NCBI GenBank assembly: GCA_035345875.1
Contig: DAORDH010000020.1
Location: 1-64,000 of the forward strand
Reading direction: 5' to 3'
Source of the DNA: UBA2033 sp035345875
Lineage (GTDB): Bacteria; Spirochaetota; Leptospiria; Leptospirales; Leptospiraceae
DNA: 64,000 nt
Positions 52,027 to 61,311 of the stretch are shown one piece after another (within the stretch, counting starts at the first letter, position 1; the number at the start of each line of letters is the position of its first letter). A program made the position numbers and the translations under genes. The notes below the pieces were generated by a model. It made no database searches and had not been told where the DNA came from. It worked only from the letters and a program-made list of their open reading frames with translations.

Positions 52027-52845
52027 ATGTTAAAATCGAAAATAAACTTATTAGTTGTAGCTGTATCCCTTGCGGTATCAGCTTCTTTGTCAGCGGGAAC
52101 AATCACAGTTTTCGTACATGGGAAGTCTAATTCAAATCACAATGGAACAGGAACAACTGATGTAAACAATTACTGGGGAGCAAGTGCGAATACAGTAAGT
52201 GGCGTAAAATATTTCGTAGGTTATGATGGAACATCTGATCCAAGAACTTATGGAACTGCAAGAGCACAAACAAACCTTACAACTGTTTTAGTAAACCAGT
52301 GTAAAGGAACAAATACTTGCAAAATTGTATGTCACAGTGCTGGTTGCTATGCAACTGAGTATTGGTTATCTAACCTAGGTGGAACAGCTTCTAGCAAAGG
52401 TTTCAAGATCTCTGGTGTTACAGCGTTAGCTGCTGCATCTGGTGGTTCTGAACTAGCAAACACACTCAATGCAATTTCATTTGGCTATGTTGGAAATGCT
52501 ATGGATAAAGCTCTTATCGTTACTAATGCAAGATCTTCTTTCAATCATAACAACACAGCTGGTGTTACAGTTGCTCACGTTCCTGGTTCTAAAGGAATGA
52601 TTGGTGCGTCTGCAATTCTTCCAGGAGAGGATGACTATGCTGTAGCGTATCACTCTTCTTGTGGTTATAGCACTGTAGGTGGGTTATCAAAATGCCAAAG
52701 CTCTATCACTCAATCTGAGGGAATTTGGCCATTTAACTCAAATAAAACCTATACACAGTATATTGGTCACACGAGAGCACCTTCTGTTCCAGTAGAAGGT
52801 CTATACGAAAATCACTCAGAATTAACAAATGATGGTTGGAGATAG
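52027..52845 (+). CDS. Secreted alpha/beta-hydrolase-like protein, copy 2
   Basis: The protein is identical in all 272 residues to copy 1, and the DNA, including the ribosome site and the terminator hairpin, is almost the same over about 880 bases. The period is 1235 bases. The signal, the CHSAGC elbow and the cysteines are as in copy 1. Flanking DNA differs beyond the repeat, so this is a real or assembly-made tandem duplication; if real, it is very recent or kept alike by gene conversion. Confidence 0.85.
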   Translation: MLKSKINLLVVAVSLAVSASLSAGTITVFVHGKSNSNHNGTGTTDVNNYWGASANTVSGVKYFVGYDGTSDPRTYGTARAQTNLTTVLVNQCKGTNTCKIVCHSAGCYATEYWLSNLGGTASSKGFKISGVTALAAASGGSELANTLNAISFGYVGNAMDKALIVTNARSSFNHNNTAGVTVAHVPGSKGMIGASAILPGEDDYAVAYHSSCGYSTVGGLSKCQSSITQSEGIWPFNSNKTYTQYIGHTRAPSVPVEGLYENHSELTNDGWR

Positions 52846-52861
52846 TCCCTAGTTTTTAAAG

Positions 52862-52886
52862 AAGAGACAGTCTTAAGCTGTCTCTT
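52862..52886 (+). terminator. Hairpin after secreted hydrolase copy 2
   Basis: AAGAGACAG-tcttaag-CTGTCTCTT has the same perfect nine-base stem as after copy 1; the loop differs by one base. Confidence 0.7.
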
Positions 52887-53082
52887 CGCTATATTTAAAT
52901 CTTCGAAATTTTTCCTATATAAAAAGAATTTGCAATCTGCAAATCCTACCTACTAAAACTCAAGTTATCCTTTATAAAAAGTAGCGGCTAATAATTGTAA
53001 ACCTTTGTTTTCTGATTGATGTTTGAATCAAATTCAAGCTATTCTGGTAATTGAGAAATATAAAAGAATATGGAGAAAAAAA

Positions 53083-53901
53083 ATGCTTAAATCAAAAATC
53101 AAACTATCTTTACTTGTTGCTTCCCTCTTTTTGTCTGCTTCCCTAGCAGCAGATACAATTAACATCTTTGTTCATGGAAAATCTAGTTCTAATCACGATG
53201 GAACAGGAACAACAGATGTGAATAACTACTGGGGAACCTCTCCAAATTCAGTGAGCGGAGTAAAATACTTTGTGGGCTATGATGGGACAACAGATCCAAG
53301 AACTTATGGTCCTGCTAGAGCTCAAACAAACCTTACAACTGTATTAGTAAATCAATGCAAAGGAACAAATACTTGCAAAATTATTTGTCACAGTGCTGGT
53401 TGCTATGCAACTGAATATTGGTTATCTAACCTAGGTGGAACAGCTTCTAGTAAAGGTTTCAAAATCTCTGGTGTTACAGCCTTAGCTGCTGCATCTGGCG
53501 GTTCTGAATTAGCAAATTCTTTAAATGCAGTTAGCTTTGGGTATTTAGGAAATGCTATGGATGTTGCGCTTATCGTTACAAATGCAAGATCTTCTTTTAA
53601 TCACAACAACACAGCTGGTGTTACAGTTGCTCATGTTCCTGGTTATAAAGGAATGATTGGGGCTTCCGCAATTCTTCCAGGAGAAGATGATTATGCTGTA
53701 GCGTATCACTCTTCTTGTGGTTATAGCACTGTTGGTGGTCTTTCAAAATGCCAAAGTTCTATTACTCAATATGAAGGAATTTGGCCGTTTGGTGGGAATG
53801 TAACATATGCTCAATACCTTGGTCACACAAGAGCTCCTTCTGTTCCAGTTGATGGTTTATATGAGAATCATAGTGAAATAACTGTCGAAGGTTGGAGATA
53901 A
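53083..53901 (+). CDS. Secreted alpha/beta-hydrolase-like protein, copy 3 (diverged)
   Basis: A 272-residue paralogue of the two genes before it. The signal and first strands differ (MLKSKIKLSLLVASLFLSAS, TINIFVHGKSSS), and the central part with CHSAGC and the last His (ENHSEI) is kept almost unchanged. Many third-base differences show an older split than that of copies 1 and 2. I used the ATG at 53083, after TGGAGAAAAAAA; a longer reading from 53023 would add 20 residues ahead of the signal. It ends at a good terminator. Confidence 0.85.
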   Translation: MLKSKIKLSLLVASLFLSASLAADTINIFVHGKSSSNHDGTGTTDVNNYWGTSPNSVSGVKYFVGYDGTTDPRTYGPARAQTNLTTVLVNQCKGTNTCKIICHSAGCYATEYWLSNLGGTASSKGFKISGVTALAAASGGSELANSLNAVSFGYLGNAMDVALIVTNARSSFNHNNTAGVTVAHVPGYKGMIGASAILPGEDDYAVAYHSSCGYSTVGGLSKCQSSITQYEGIWPFGGNVTYAQYLGHTRAPSVPVDGLYENHSEITVEGWR

Positions 53902-53925
53902 ATAAAAGTAAAAAGGAAAAAGATT

Positions 53926-53956
53926 ACCACAAAGTGTAAAAACTTTGTGGTTTTTT
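53926..53956 (+). terminator. Rho-independent terminator after hydrolase copy 3
   Basis: ACCACAAAGT-gtaaaa-ACTTTGTGGT is a perfect ten-base stem followed by TTTTTT. Confidence 0.85.
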
Positions 53957-54189
53957 CATCCCGCCTATCGTATCTTTTTCATTTCGTTCAAAAAAAATAA
54001 TGAATACTAATCTAGTTTGAATCTGTCTATTTGTGTGATATTTAAATCATTGCAAGTCAGTCGATTGCATTCAAAAACTTAAATAATATACAACTAAATT
54101 TTGCAAAACTTGCTTTAGTCTTAAACTTCGGCTTTTTGAATTGTGGGAATACAGAATCAAAAGTGAGGTAAAGTAGGATGAATGCTTCC

Positions 54190-54423
54190 TCAGAACCAAC
54201 CCAAATCACACATAGAAATTTCTTTTCTGCAATCATAGTAGATTCCTCGTTCGATATTTTTTTGTGAATATGACAGTGATTGTATAAAGATCCATTTAGA
54301 TCGGTTTATCGAATGGGTATATGTAAATAAGTGTGAGTCCATTTCGTTTTCTGAACAGAATGAAGGCAATCCAAGAAAGGTCATTTCGATAAACTCAATG
54401 TTTCTCTCTATGGGTCGAAACAT
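54190..54423 (-). CDS. Doubtful small ORF
   Basis: A 77-residue reading from an ATG (MFRPIERNIEFIEMTF...) to a TGA. The residue mix is not odd (four Cys, mixed charge), but there is no clear ribosome site and no family that I recognise, and it stands alone in a repeat-holding gap. A TTG at 54474 would lengthen it by 17 residues. It could be a real small gene, a relic or chance. Confidence 0.25.
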   Translation of the reverse strand: MFRPIERNIEFIEMTFLGLPSFCSENEMDSHLFTYTHSINRSKWIFIQSLSYSQKNIERGIYYDCRKEISMCDLGWF

Positions 54424-54477
54424 AATGCTCAATGACCGATTTTTTTTGTATCCTGAATCAAATTGCAATAACAAAAA

Positions 54478-54508
54478 ACTTATCAGTGCCTATCGGTGGC
54501 AATCTTTT
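54478..54508 (-). repeat. CACCGAT-family intergenic repeat
   Basis: On the minus strand it reads AAAAGATTGCCACCGATAGG then CACTGATAAG, a relative of the ends of the 11129-11264 element (AAAAGATTACCACCGA). Confidence 0.5.
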
Positions 54509-54525
54509 AATGTTATGGTAAAAAC

Positions 54526-56130
54526 TTACATCCTATAAATTCCATACTTAGGTTCTGGTATATCCTGATTAGCCGCAACGGAGAGTGCAATGCCTAGTGC
54601 GTGACGTGTTTCTTTTGGGTCCAAAATTCCATCATCCCATAAGCGAGCGGAGCTATAGACACAAGAAGATTTATTTTCATAGTCTTCTAGGATTGGTCTT
54701 TTAAACTCGGCTTGCTCTTCCGGTGACATGGTTTTTCCTTCTTTCGCTAATTGGTCTAATTTAACGGTTAATAGCACATTAGCCGCTTGCTCCCCGCCCA
54801 TTACAGAAATTTTTGCATTCGGCCACATCCATAAAAATCTAGGATCAAAGGCTCGCCCACACATTCCATAATTTCCTGCTCCATAAGAGCCGCCTATGAT
54901 AACAGTAAATTTAGGAACTACTGAAGTAGAAACTGCATTTACCATTTTTGCTCCATCTTTTGCAATACCGGAGTTTTCGTATTTTTTACCAACCATGAAG
55001 CCGGTGATGTTTTGTAGAAATAAAAGTGGAATTTTACGAGCGTTACAAAGTTCTATAAAATGTGTTGCCTTGAGTGCACTTTCGGAGAATAAAACACCGT
55101 TATTCGCAATAATTCCTATCGGATATCCATGTATATGTGCAAATCCAGTCACGATAGTAGTGGCATATAATTTTTTAAATTCATGAAATTTTGATCCATC
55201 AACGAGTCTCGCAATTACTTCTTTCACATCATAGCTTTTACGAGTATCTCTTTGGATGATTCCATAGAGTTCATTAGCTGGGTAAAGTGGCTCACTAAAA
55301 GAAAGAGTTTCTCTTTTAGGTTTTAGATTTAAATTAGAAACAATAGTGCGTGTGATTTCAAGTGCATGCTCATCATTTTCTGCGTAATGATCTGTAACCC
55401 CTGATGTCTTGCAATGCACATCTGCTCCTCCTAATTCCTCAGGAGTTACTACTTCGCCTGTCGCTGCTTTAACAAGTGGAGGTCCTCCTAAAAAAATCGT
55501 TCCATTTCCTTTAACGATTATAGATTCATCACACATAGCTGGAATATAGGCTCCACCGGCTGTGCAGCTTCCCATCACAACTGCAATTTGAGCAATACCA
55601 CGTGCTGACATTTGAGCTTGGTTGAAAAATATTTTACCGAAATGTTCTTTGTCAGGAAAAACTTCATCTTGTTTTGGAAGAAACGCTCCCCCCGAGTCAA
55701 CGAGGTAAATGCATGTTAGTCTGTTCTCTAAAGCGATTTCTTGTGCACGAATATGTTTCTTTACTGTGAGAGGGTAGTAGGTTCCACCCTTCACAGTTGC
55801 ATCATTTGCAACAATCATACAATCGATTCCAGAAACTCTCCCAATTCCTGTAACGATTCCAGCAGACGGAACTATATCAGGGTAGACTGATTCAGCGGCT
55901 AACGCTGACACTTCTAAGAAGGTTGTTTCTTTATCAATTAAGTATTTTATTCTTTCTCTTGCGGTGAGTTTTCCTCTTTCTTTGTGCTTTGCAATTGCCT
56001 TTTCGCCACCACCAGTTTCTACTCGATTGATTAATTTTCTGATCTGTTCTGTTTTAAGTTCTAGGTCTTTATAATTCTCTTTAAACTCTGTTGAATTTAC
56101 ATCAATTTTGGATTCAATGATTTCAGACAT
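54526..56130 (-). CDS. Acyl-CoA carboxylase beta subunit, methylcrotonyl-CoA type
   Basis: A 534-residue carboxyltransferase subunit. GGGEKAIAKHKERGKLTARE is the family start, then DSGGAFLPKQDEVFPDKEHF, VMGSCTAGGAYIPAMCDE, FLGGPPLVKAATGE and the C-terminal half with FLQNITGFMVGKKYE. The pattern fits methylcrotonyl-CoA carboxylase beta (leucine breakdown) better than propionyl-CoA enzymes. The biotin-carrying alpha subunit is not next to it. It ends a minus-strand run and lies two bases after the GlmU-like gene, though the roles differ. Confidence 0.92.
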   Translation of the reverse strand: MSEIIESKIDVNSTEFKENYKDLELKTEQIRKLINRVETGGGEKAIAKHKERGKLTARERIKYLIDKETTFLEVSALAAESVYPDIVPSAGIVTGIGRVSGIDCMIVANDATVKGGTYYPLTVKKHIRAQEIALENRLTCIYLVDSGGAFLPKQDEVFPDKEHFGKIFFNQAQMSARGIAQIAVVMGSCTAGGAYIPAMCDESIIVKGNGTIFLGGPPLVKAATGEVVTPEELGGADVHCKTSGVTDHYAENDEHALEITRTIVSNLNLKPKRETLSFSEPLYPANELYGIIQRDTRKSYDVKEVIARLVDGSKFHEFKKLYATTIVTGFAHIHGYPIGIIANNGVLFSESALKATHFIELCNARKIPLLFLQNITGFMVGKKYENSGIAKDGAKMVNAVSTSVVPKFTVIIGGSYGAGNYGMCGRAFDPRFLWMWPNAKISVMGGEQAANVLLTVKLDQLAKEGKTMSPEEQAEFKRPILEDYENKSSCVYSSARLWDDGILDPKETRHALGIALSVAANQDIPEPKYGIYRM

Positions 56131-56132
56131 TT

Positions 56133-57170
56133 TTAGCCTTCATAAAGTTTTTTTAATAGAGCTTCTTCTTCTGATCTTAAAGTCTGATTCCTACGTGCCA
56201 TAATTTTTTTTGTATCCTGAATAAATGTGTCCAGTCTATATCTTTCCTGTGATTCAGACCAAGAGAAAGGATGTATATAACCACCTACACGAGATTTTAT
56301 TACATTTGAACCTATGTCAACTACCGTTCCAGTATTTAGCATAACTCCAATCGCAATCTTTGAAAAATCTCCGATAATAGAACCAAATTTGATTGTATCG
56401 GTGCTGATCTGTTTTTCTCCAATTTTGATTTTAACAATTCCATAATTATTTTTTAAGTCACTCGTTGTTGCAAGTGCGCCAATGTTCACCCAACTTCCAA
56501 TATGAGAATGCCCAACGAAACCTTCATGATGCTTGTTTGAGAAGTTTTCAAAAATTGTATTTTCTACTTCTCCTCCAATTCTACACGCTTGACCGATTAT
56601 ACTTGCACCACCAATTCGAGCATCGTCGATTTGCGCATCTTCTGCTATATAAAGAGGTCCTTCTAAAAAGGAGAATGGTGATATTTTGACATTTTTATCT
56701 ATAATAATGGGACCAGAGCTGACATCAAAAACAACATTTGGATAAATAATTGCGGAAGGATGAATGTATAAGTGTTTCTTCTTTCCAAAAACTGAATAAT
56801 CTTCAATTTTAACTTTTAATTTCTTTTGCCACTTCCACGCGCTCTCATATAAATTTAGATCCTCTTCAATTTGCTTTGCAATCAAGGGAAGTAATTTCCA
56901 AGATAGATAGTCGTTAGGCGTAATCTCTAGATCAAATTCTTCATTCTCATAAAGTTTGCATTCAGGATTTCTTTCTAAGAATGCTTTTGTGAAGAATATA
57001 TCAGGATTCTTATAATAAATGAATGCGTTGGGATATTGAAATTTTATTCTCTGTAGTGTTGTAAAAATTCCATTTCTAATTTCAGAAAATGATTTAAAGC
57101 GGGTAATAATCCTTAATCCATCTGGAGTAATGGACTCATTGATTAAAACCCTCTGAACTTTATTTTTCAT
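56133..57170 (-). CDS. Alternative GlmU-type sugar nucleotidyl/acetyltransferase
   Basis: A 345-residue protein with an atypical N-terminal domain (about 1-135) and a left-handed beta-helix. The hexapeptide turns run from IHPSAIIYPNVVFD to IGSNVIKSRVGGY, and HHEGFVGHSHIGSWVNIGA holds the family's active-site histidine region. It matches the style of the alternative bacterial GlmU (TIGR03991-like) that makes UDP-GlcNAc; the first domain lacks the usual GxGTRM loop. glmS (9 bases upstream) and glmM on the same strand strongly support that role. Confidence 0.82.
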   Translation of the reverse strand: MKNKVQRVLINESITPDGLRIITRFKSFSEIRNGIFTTLQRIKFQYPNAFIYYKNPDIFFTKAFLERNPECKLYENEEFDLEITPNDYLSWKLLPLIAKQIEEDLNLYESAWKWQKKLKVKIEDYSVFGKKKHLYIHPSAIIYPNVVFDVSSGPIIIDKNVKISPFSFLEGPLYIAEDAQIDDARIGGASIIGQACRIGGEVENTIFENFSNKHHEGFVGHSHIGSWVNIGALATTSDLKNNYGIVKIKIGEKQISTDTIKFGSIIGDFSKIAIGVMLNTGTVVDIGSNVIKSRVGGYIHPFSWSESQERYRLDTFIQDTKKIMARRNQTLRSEEEALLKKLYEG

Positions 57171-57179
57171 TTATAAAAG

Positions 57180-59012
57180 TTATTCAACAGTTACAGACTT
57201 TGCTAAGTTACGCGGCTGATCCGGTGAACATCCTCTCGCAATCGCTACATAATAAGAAAGTAATTGAAGCGGAATTACATTTAAAATTGGACTCAAGAAT
57301 TCATGACAAGGTGGAACTTCGAAACAATAATCAGAAAGTGATTTAGCTTCTACATCTCCCTCGGTTACAATACTGATGATCTTTCCATTACGAGCCTTTA
57401 TCTCTTGGATGTTAGAAATCATCTTAGGATAAATCTCTGATTTGTTGGCAATACAAACCACTGGAACTTCATTTGTGATGAGTGCAATTGGACCGTGTTT
57501 AAATTCTCCTCCTGCATATCCAGAAGCATGAATATAAGAAATTTCCTTTAACTTCAGTGCTCCTTCTAAAGCGATAGGATGATTATAGGTTCTTCCTAAG
57601 AATACAAAGTCTTTTGTATTAATAAAATCACTTGCCCATTTTTCTAACTCAGGTGCTTTATTTAGAATAAATTCAATTTTTGTTGGAAGTTGTTTGATTT
57701 CTTCGACTAATTCTTTTCTTAGCTCATCAGACATCATCCATTTGATACTTGAAAGATAAATTGCGAAAAGAAGTAAATGTAATACTTGAGCAGTAAAAGC
57801 TTTTGTGCTCGCAACTCCAATTTCCATTCCTGCACACGTATCAATAAATGCGTCAGACTCTCTTGCGATAGTAGAGTTGACGTTATTCACCATTGATAAG
57901 ACTTTTAGAAATTTTGCTTTTGCTTCATGAATGCTTGCCAATGTATCCGCAGTTTCTCCAGACTGAGAAATTGCTATGATCAATGTATCACCCTCAACAA
58001 CGGGATTACGATATCTGAACTCAGAGGACATTTCTGTGTCTGTTTGAATCTTTGTAAACTGTTCTAAATAGTGCTTACCAATCATTCCAGAATGTAAACT
58101 AGTTCCAGCTGCTTGAATTACGATTCGATTTACTTTTGAAAGTATTTCCTTACTTAATTCCATTTCAGAAAAATCTAAATCACCATTTTCATTGATTCTT
58201 CTTTCGATTACTTTTCGGAAAATACCTGCTTGCTCATAGATTTCTTTTAACATGTAATGAGGGAAACCAGCTTTATCCACATCTTCCCATTTTGCTTCTT
58301 GTTTTTTCATTTCTGGAGCAACTGAATTTCCATCAAAATCGAAAAGTTCTAAATCTTCTTTTGTGAAGTATCCCCATTGTTTTGGTTTTAGATAGCATAC
58401 TTCAGAGGAGTTTCTGACTAAAGCGGACAAGTCAGAAGCTAAGTAGTATTCTTTTTTTCCTTTTCCGATGAGTAAGGGAGCGCCGTCTTGTGCAAAGTAA
58501 ACTTTTTCAGGCTCTTTTTCAAAAACAACTGCAATCGCCCATTTACCTTGAATCATTTTAAAAAGACTTAAAAAGGCTTCTTTTATGGATTTTTTTTGGC
58601 TAAGCTCCATAGAGAGCAAATGCGAAATCACTTCTGTATCAGTACTGCTTTGGAAAATATATCCAAGTGATTGCAATTTTGTTTTTAATTGCATGTAGTT
58701 TTCTATAATACCATTGTGCACAACTGCAATAGTCTGTTTTTCGTTGGTATGGGGGTGTGCATTGATCTGTGATGGTTCCCCATGGGTTGCCCAACGTGTA
58801 TGTCCAACACCCACATTTCCTCTAACAGGTTTTTCTTTTAGCAAAGCTTCTAGTGCTTTAATCTTACCTTTTTCTTTTCGGATTTCAAGTTCATCATTAT
58901 CGATGACTGCTATCCCGGCAGAATCGTAGCCTCGATATTCTAAACAAGCCAAGCCAACCATTAATACAGATTCAACACTCTTATTTCCTGCATAACCAAC
59001 TATTCCACACAT
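57180..59012 (-). CDS. glmS: Glutamine-fructose-6-phosphate aminotransferase
   Basis: A 610-residue enzyme that makes glucosamine-6-phosphate from fructose-6-phosphate and glutamine. Cys2 (MCGIVGYAG) is the glutaminase nucleophile, HTRWATHGEPSQINAHPH follows, and two SIS domains bind the sugar (AAGTSLHSG, ISQSGETADT, GVASTKAFTAQ; C-terminal ARGCSPDQPRNLAKSVTVE). Full length. It is the middle gene of a glmM-glmS-glmU-like set. No ribozyme-type leader is seen: only four bases part it from glmM. Confidence 0.97.
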   Translation of the reverse strand: MCGIVGYAGNKSVESVLMVGLACLEYRGYDSAGIAVIDNDELEIRKEKGKIKALEALLKEKPVRGNVGVGHTRWATHGEPSQINAHPHTNEKQTIAVVHNGIIENYMQLKTKLQSLGYIFQSSTDTEVISHLLSMELSQKKSIKEAFLSLFKMIQGKWAIAVVFEKEPEKVYFAQDGAPLLIGKGKKEYYLASDLSALVRNSSEVCYLKPKQWGYFTKEDLELFDFDGNSVAPEMKKQEAKWEDVDKAGFPHYMLKEIYEQAGIFRKVIERRINENGDLDFSEMELSKEILSKVNRIVIQAAGTSLHSGMIGKHYLEQFTKIQTDTEMSSEFRYRNPVVEGDTLIIAISQSGETADTLASIHEAKAKFLKVLSMVNNVNSTIARESDAFIDTCAGMEIGVASTKAFTAQVLHLLLFAIYLSSIKWMMSDELRKELVEEIKQLPTKIEFILNKAPELEKWASDFINTKDFVFLGRTYNHPIALEGALKLKEISYIHASGYAGGEFKHGPIALITNEVPVVCIANKSEIYPKMISNIQEIKARNGKIISIVTEGDVEAKSLSDYCFEVPPCHEFLSPILNVIPLQLLSYYVAIARGCSPDQPRNLAKSVTVE

Positions 59013-59016
59013 ATAT

Positions 59017-60393
59017 TTAACTCTCTATTCTCTGTTTTGTTTTTGTAAGTAACGCTTGTAAATCATTCTCATTTTTTGCTTCTGCAATGATTCGAATGAT
59101 TGGTTCTGTGTTAGAAGCACGAACATGTACCCAAGATGATTCGAAATCAAATCGAATTCCATCTTTTTCATTTATTTTGCTGCCTTTAAAATTGTCCTTC
59201 AATTTTTCTAAAATATCTTTTAGATTTCTTCCTTGGACAGATATGCTTTCTTTTTGCATATAAAGTTTTGGGATTTTATCCATCTCGGTATCAACAGAAG
59301 ATTTGTTGGAGGCAAGAAAATTTAAAATATGACCTATTCCAGCTAAGGAATCTCGTCCAAAAGAGCTTATATTTGGATCAATGACCCCGCCATTGCCTTC
59401 TCCACCAAAAAAAGCCTTTTTTTGAATCATTTCACTGACCACATTTGCTTCTCCTACCTTTGCAAGATGAACCTTTTTCCCATAACGGGCAATGGCTTCT
59501 TGGGTGAGGAAACTGGTAGATAGATTGACTACCATATCTTTGCCTTTTCTTCCTAGAACTGATTGGACACTTAAGGGGAGGGTGTATTCCTCTGATATTA
59601 CGCCACGCTTTGGTGTTAATACAATGAGTCTATCTGCATCAGGATCCAATGCGAATCCGATCTCTGCATCCGTTTTTTTCATTAGTTTGGCAGTTTTGAT
59701 CAGAGCTTTTGGAGTAGGCTCAGGTGGACGCGGAAATGTCCCGTCAGGCGTGCAATAAGTTTCATATACCTTACAGCCTAATCTCTTCAGAAATTCGGGA
59801 ATTACCAAGCTTCCGCCGCCATTGACAGCATCTACAAATACCTTAAATTTCCTTTTTTTAATCTTTGCCAAATCTATTTGCTTTAGAACAGATTCAAAGT
59901 GAAGATCAATTAAACTTTCAGATGAATTGGATTTTATCGATTTAGGAGAAAATTTTGGAAGTGGCAAGTCTCCCTTCTGAATAAAATCTTTCAATTCTTG
60001 AATTTGTTTCGCATCGAAAAAGAAGCCATTTTTTCCCACAAATTTAAATGCATTCCATTCGAGTGGATTGTGAGAGGCTGTAATGATGATTCCTCCATCA
60101 CTTTTTGTTTCTTTTACAATTGATTTTAGTGTTGGAGTTGGGACAATACCTATTGTCTTAACATTAATACCTATACCTAGTAGAACACCAGATACAATAT
60201 TTTCTATATATTCCCCACTGGGTCTAGAATCTCTACCAATGATAATTGTTTTTGGTTTTAAGACATTTGCGTAAGCAAGTGTAAATTGAATGATGTTTTC
60301 GAAGTTGAGACCTGTGGGGATAATGCCTCTTATCCCTGAAACAGAAATCATCAATGAATTGGAATTATTGATTGAAATTTCTCGGTAGTTCAT
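59017..60393 (-). CDS. glmM: Phosphoglucosamine mutase
   Basis: A 458-residue alpha-D-phosphohexomutase that turns glucosamine-6-phosphate to the 1-phosphate. The phospho-serine is Ser107 in TASHNP, the metal loop is DPDADR, the sugar-binding loop is GGEGNGG, and the phosphate end is RASNTEPIIR. The start could be the ATG at 60393 or the one at M15 (MISVSGIRG), the latter nearer the usual family start. It lies just upstream of glmS, completing the UDP-GlcNAc set. Confidence 0.93.
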   Translation of the reverse strand: MNYREISINNSNSLMISVSGIRGIIPTGLNFENIIQFTLAYANVLKPKTIIIGRDSRPSGEYIENIVSGVLLGIGINVKTIGIVPTPTLKSIVKETKSDGGIIITASHNPLEWNAFKFVGKNGFFFDAKQIQELKDFIQKGDLPLPKFSPKSIKSNSSESLIDLHFESVLKQIDLAKIKKRKFKVFVDAVNGGGSLVIPEFLKRLGCKVYETYCTPDGTFPRPPEPTPKALIKTAKLMKKTDAEIGFALDPDADRLIVLTPKRGVISEEYTLPLSVQSVLGRKGKDMVVNLSTSFLTQEAIARYGKKVHLAKVGEANVVSEMIQKKAFFGGEGNGGVIDPNISSFGRDSLAGIGHILNFLASNKSSVDTEMDKIPKLYMQKESISVQGRNLKDILEKLKDNFKGSKINEKDGIRFDFESSWVHVRASNTEPIIRIIAEAKNENDLQALLTKTKQRIES

Positions 60394-60426
60394 ATTAAAT
60401 TTTTTAAAAATTTAATAAATAGAACA

Positions 60427-60499
60427 TGGGCGATGACAGGATTGAACTGCCGACCCGCTGCTTGTAAGGCAGCTGCTCTCCCAGCTGAGCTAATCGCCC
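60427..60499 (-). tRNA. tRNA-Val (anticodon TAC)
   Basis: Acceptor GGGCGAT/ATCGCCC, D-arm GCTCAGCTGGGAGAGC, anticodon stem GCTGC/GCAGC around loop CTTACAA, and T-arm with GTTCAATCC. The discriminator is A and CCA is not encoded. It stands alone between glmM and rpsT. Confidence 0.96.
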
Positions 60500-60620
60500 T
60501 AAGAATATATTCCAGAAAAAATAAACTTAAGATTTTGTCGAGCGAAATTATAAAAAACTTAGTGATATTTTTTTTGAAGTTCGCAGACGAAGCAATGTTT
60601 CTAATTACTTAATTTATTCC

Positions 60621-60887
60621 TTAATTTTTTATCCCTGCTATCTTTTTTGAAAGTCTGCTTTTGCTTCGATCCGCTGTCTTTTTATGAATGATCTTGTTTT
60701 TTGCAGCTTTATCGATTAAAGAAGAATACTCTTTATAAAAATTCATTGCATCTTCTTTTTTTCCAGCCTTTACAGACTTTAATACGCTTTTTGCAAAAGT
60801 TCTGATAGCAGATTTTCTTTTAGAGTTTCTATCTCTTCTTTTTTCTGCTCTTCTAATATCTTTTTTTGAGGATTTTAAATTTGCCAA
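60621..60887 (-). CDS. rpsT: 30S ribosomal protein S20
   Basis: An 88-residue, lysine- and arginine-rich protein of the small subunit. MANLKSSKKDIRRAEKRR starts it, and the second helix pair ends in KSRLSKKIAG. Length and sequence are normal. It stands alone on the minus strand with its own upstream region (145 bases to the divergent operon). Confidence 0.97.
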   Translation of the reverse strand: MANLKSSKKDIRRAEKRRDRNSKRKSAIRTFAKSVLKSVKAGKKEDAMNFYKEYSSLIDKAAKNKIIHKKTADRSKSRLSKKIAGIKN

Positions 60888-61032
60888 TGTCGTTAACCTT
60901 TACTAAATAATTTTCCTGATTGTACTTGCTATGCTTTAACTTTAAGCCTCTAAGTCAAGATAAAATATTTTTTTAGGCTTTAGGCGCACAGAGAACGGAT
61001 TTTTTTTCTCATATAAGGAAAGGAGGGATATT

Positions 61033-61311
61033 ATGTATCCTATTTTGATTTCATTAGATGAGCCAATTCTCCATTTCCTAGTTTCTGAGAAAATAGACCT
61101 ATCTATCTTACTGAAAATCGGACTTCTAAAAGAAGAGAGTTCTGATTTTCAATATTTTCATTCAGAAAATAAAAAAAATATTCGTTTAAATCTTGAGAGA
61201 AGTTATTTTGTCTTATTAAATTCTTTTTGTGTGAAAAATCACAGTTATATGCATATAGTTGCAGGGGAATTAATTTTGGAAATAATTTTGCAGATATTAT
61301 CTTATGAATAA
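61033..61311 (+). CDS. Hypothetical small protein, first of an unknown operon
   Basis: A 92-residue protein (MYPILISLDEPILHFLVSEK...) with a mixed helical pattern and no signal. I recognise no family. AAGGAGGG before the ATG is the strongest ribosome site in the window. Its end overlaps the next gene by eight bases, so it is coupled with it. Confidence 0.75.
   Translation: MYPILISLDEPILHFLVSEKIDLSILLKIGLLKEESSDFQYFHSENKKNIRLNLERSYFVLLNSFCVKNHSYMHIVAGELILEIILQILSYE

Larger units (their letters stand above)
53957..54525. other. 569-base region with no secure gene
   Basis: It holds one doubtful minus-strand reading (54190-54423, listed separately) and a CACCGAT-type repeat at about 54478-54508. 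The rest shows no clear gene or RNA structure. Confidence 0.6.

Noticed and set aside
50792..52845. CRISPR-like or satellite array
   Set aside because: The repeat unit is a whole gene with control parts, period 1235; no short direct-repeat array occurs anywhere in the window.
53023..53082. Extra 20 residues ahead of hydrolase copy 3
   Set aside because: They lie before the signal peptide and are not in copies 1 and 2; the ATG at 53083 has a good ribosome site.
59017..59040. glmS-type ribozyme or riboswitch ahead of glmS
   Set aside because: Only four bases separate glmM and glmS, and no leader fold can fit.
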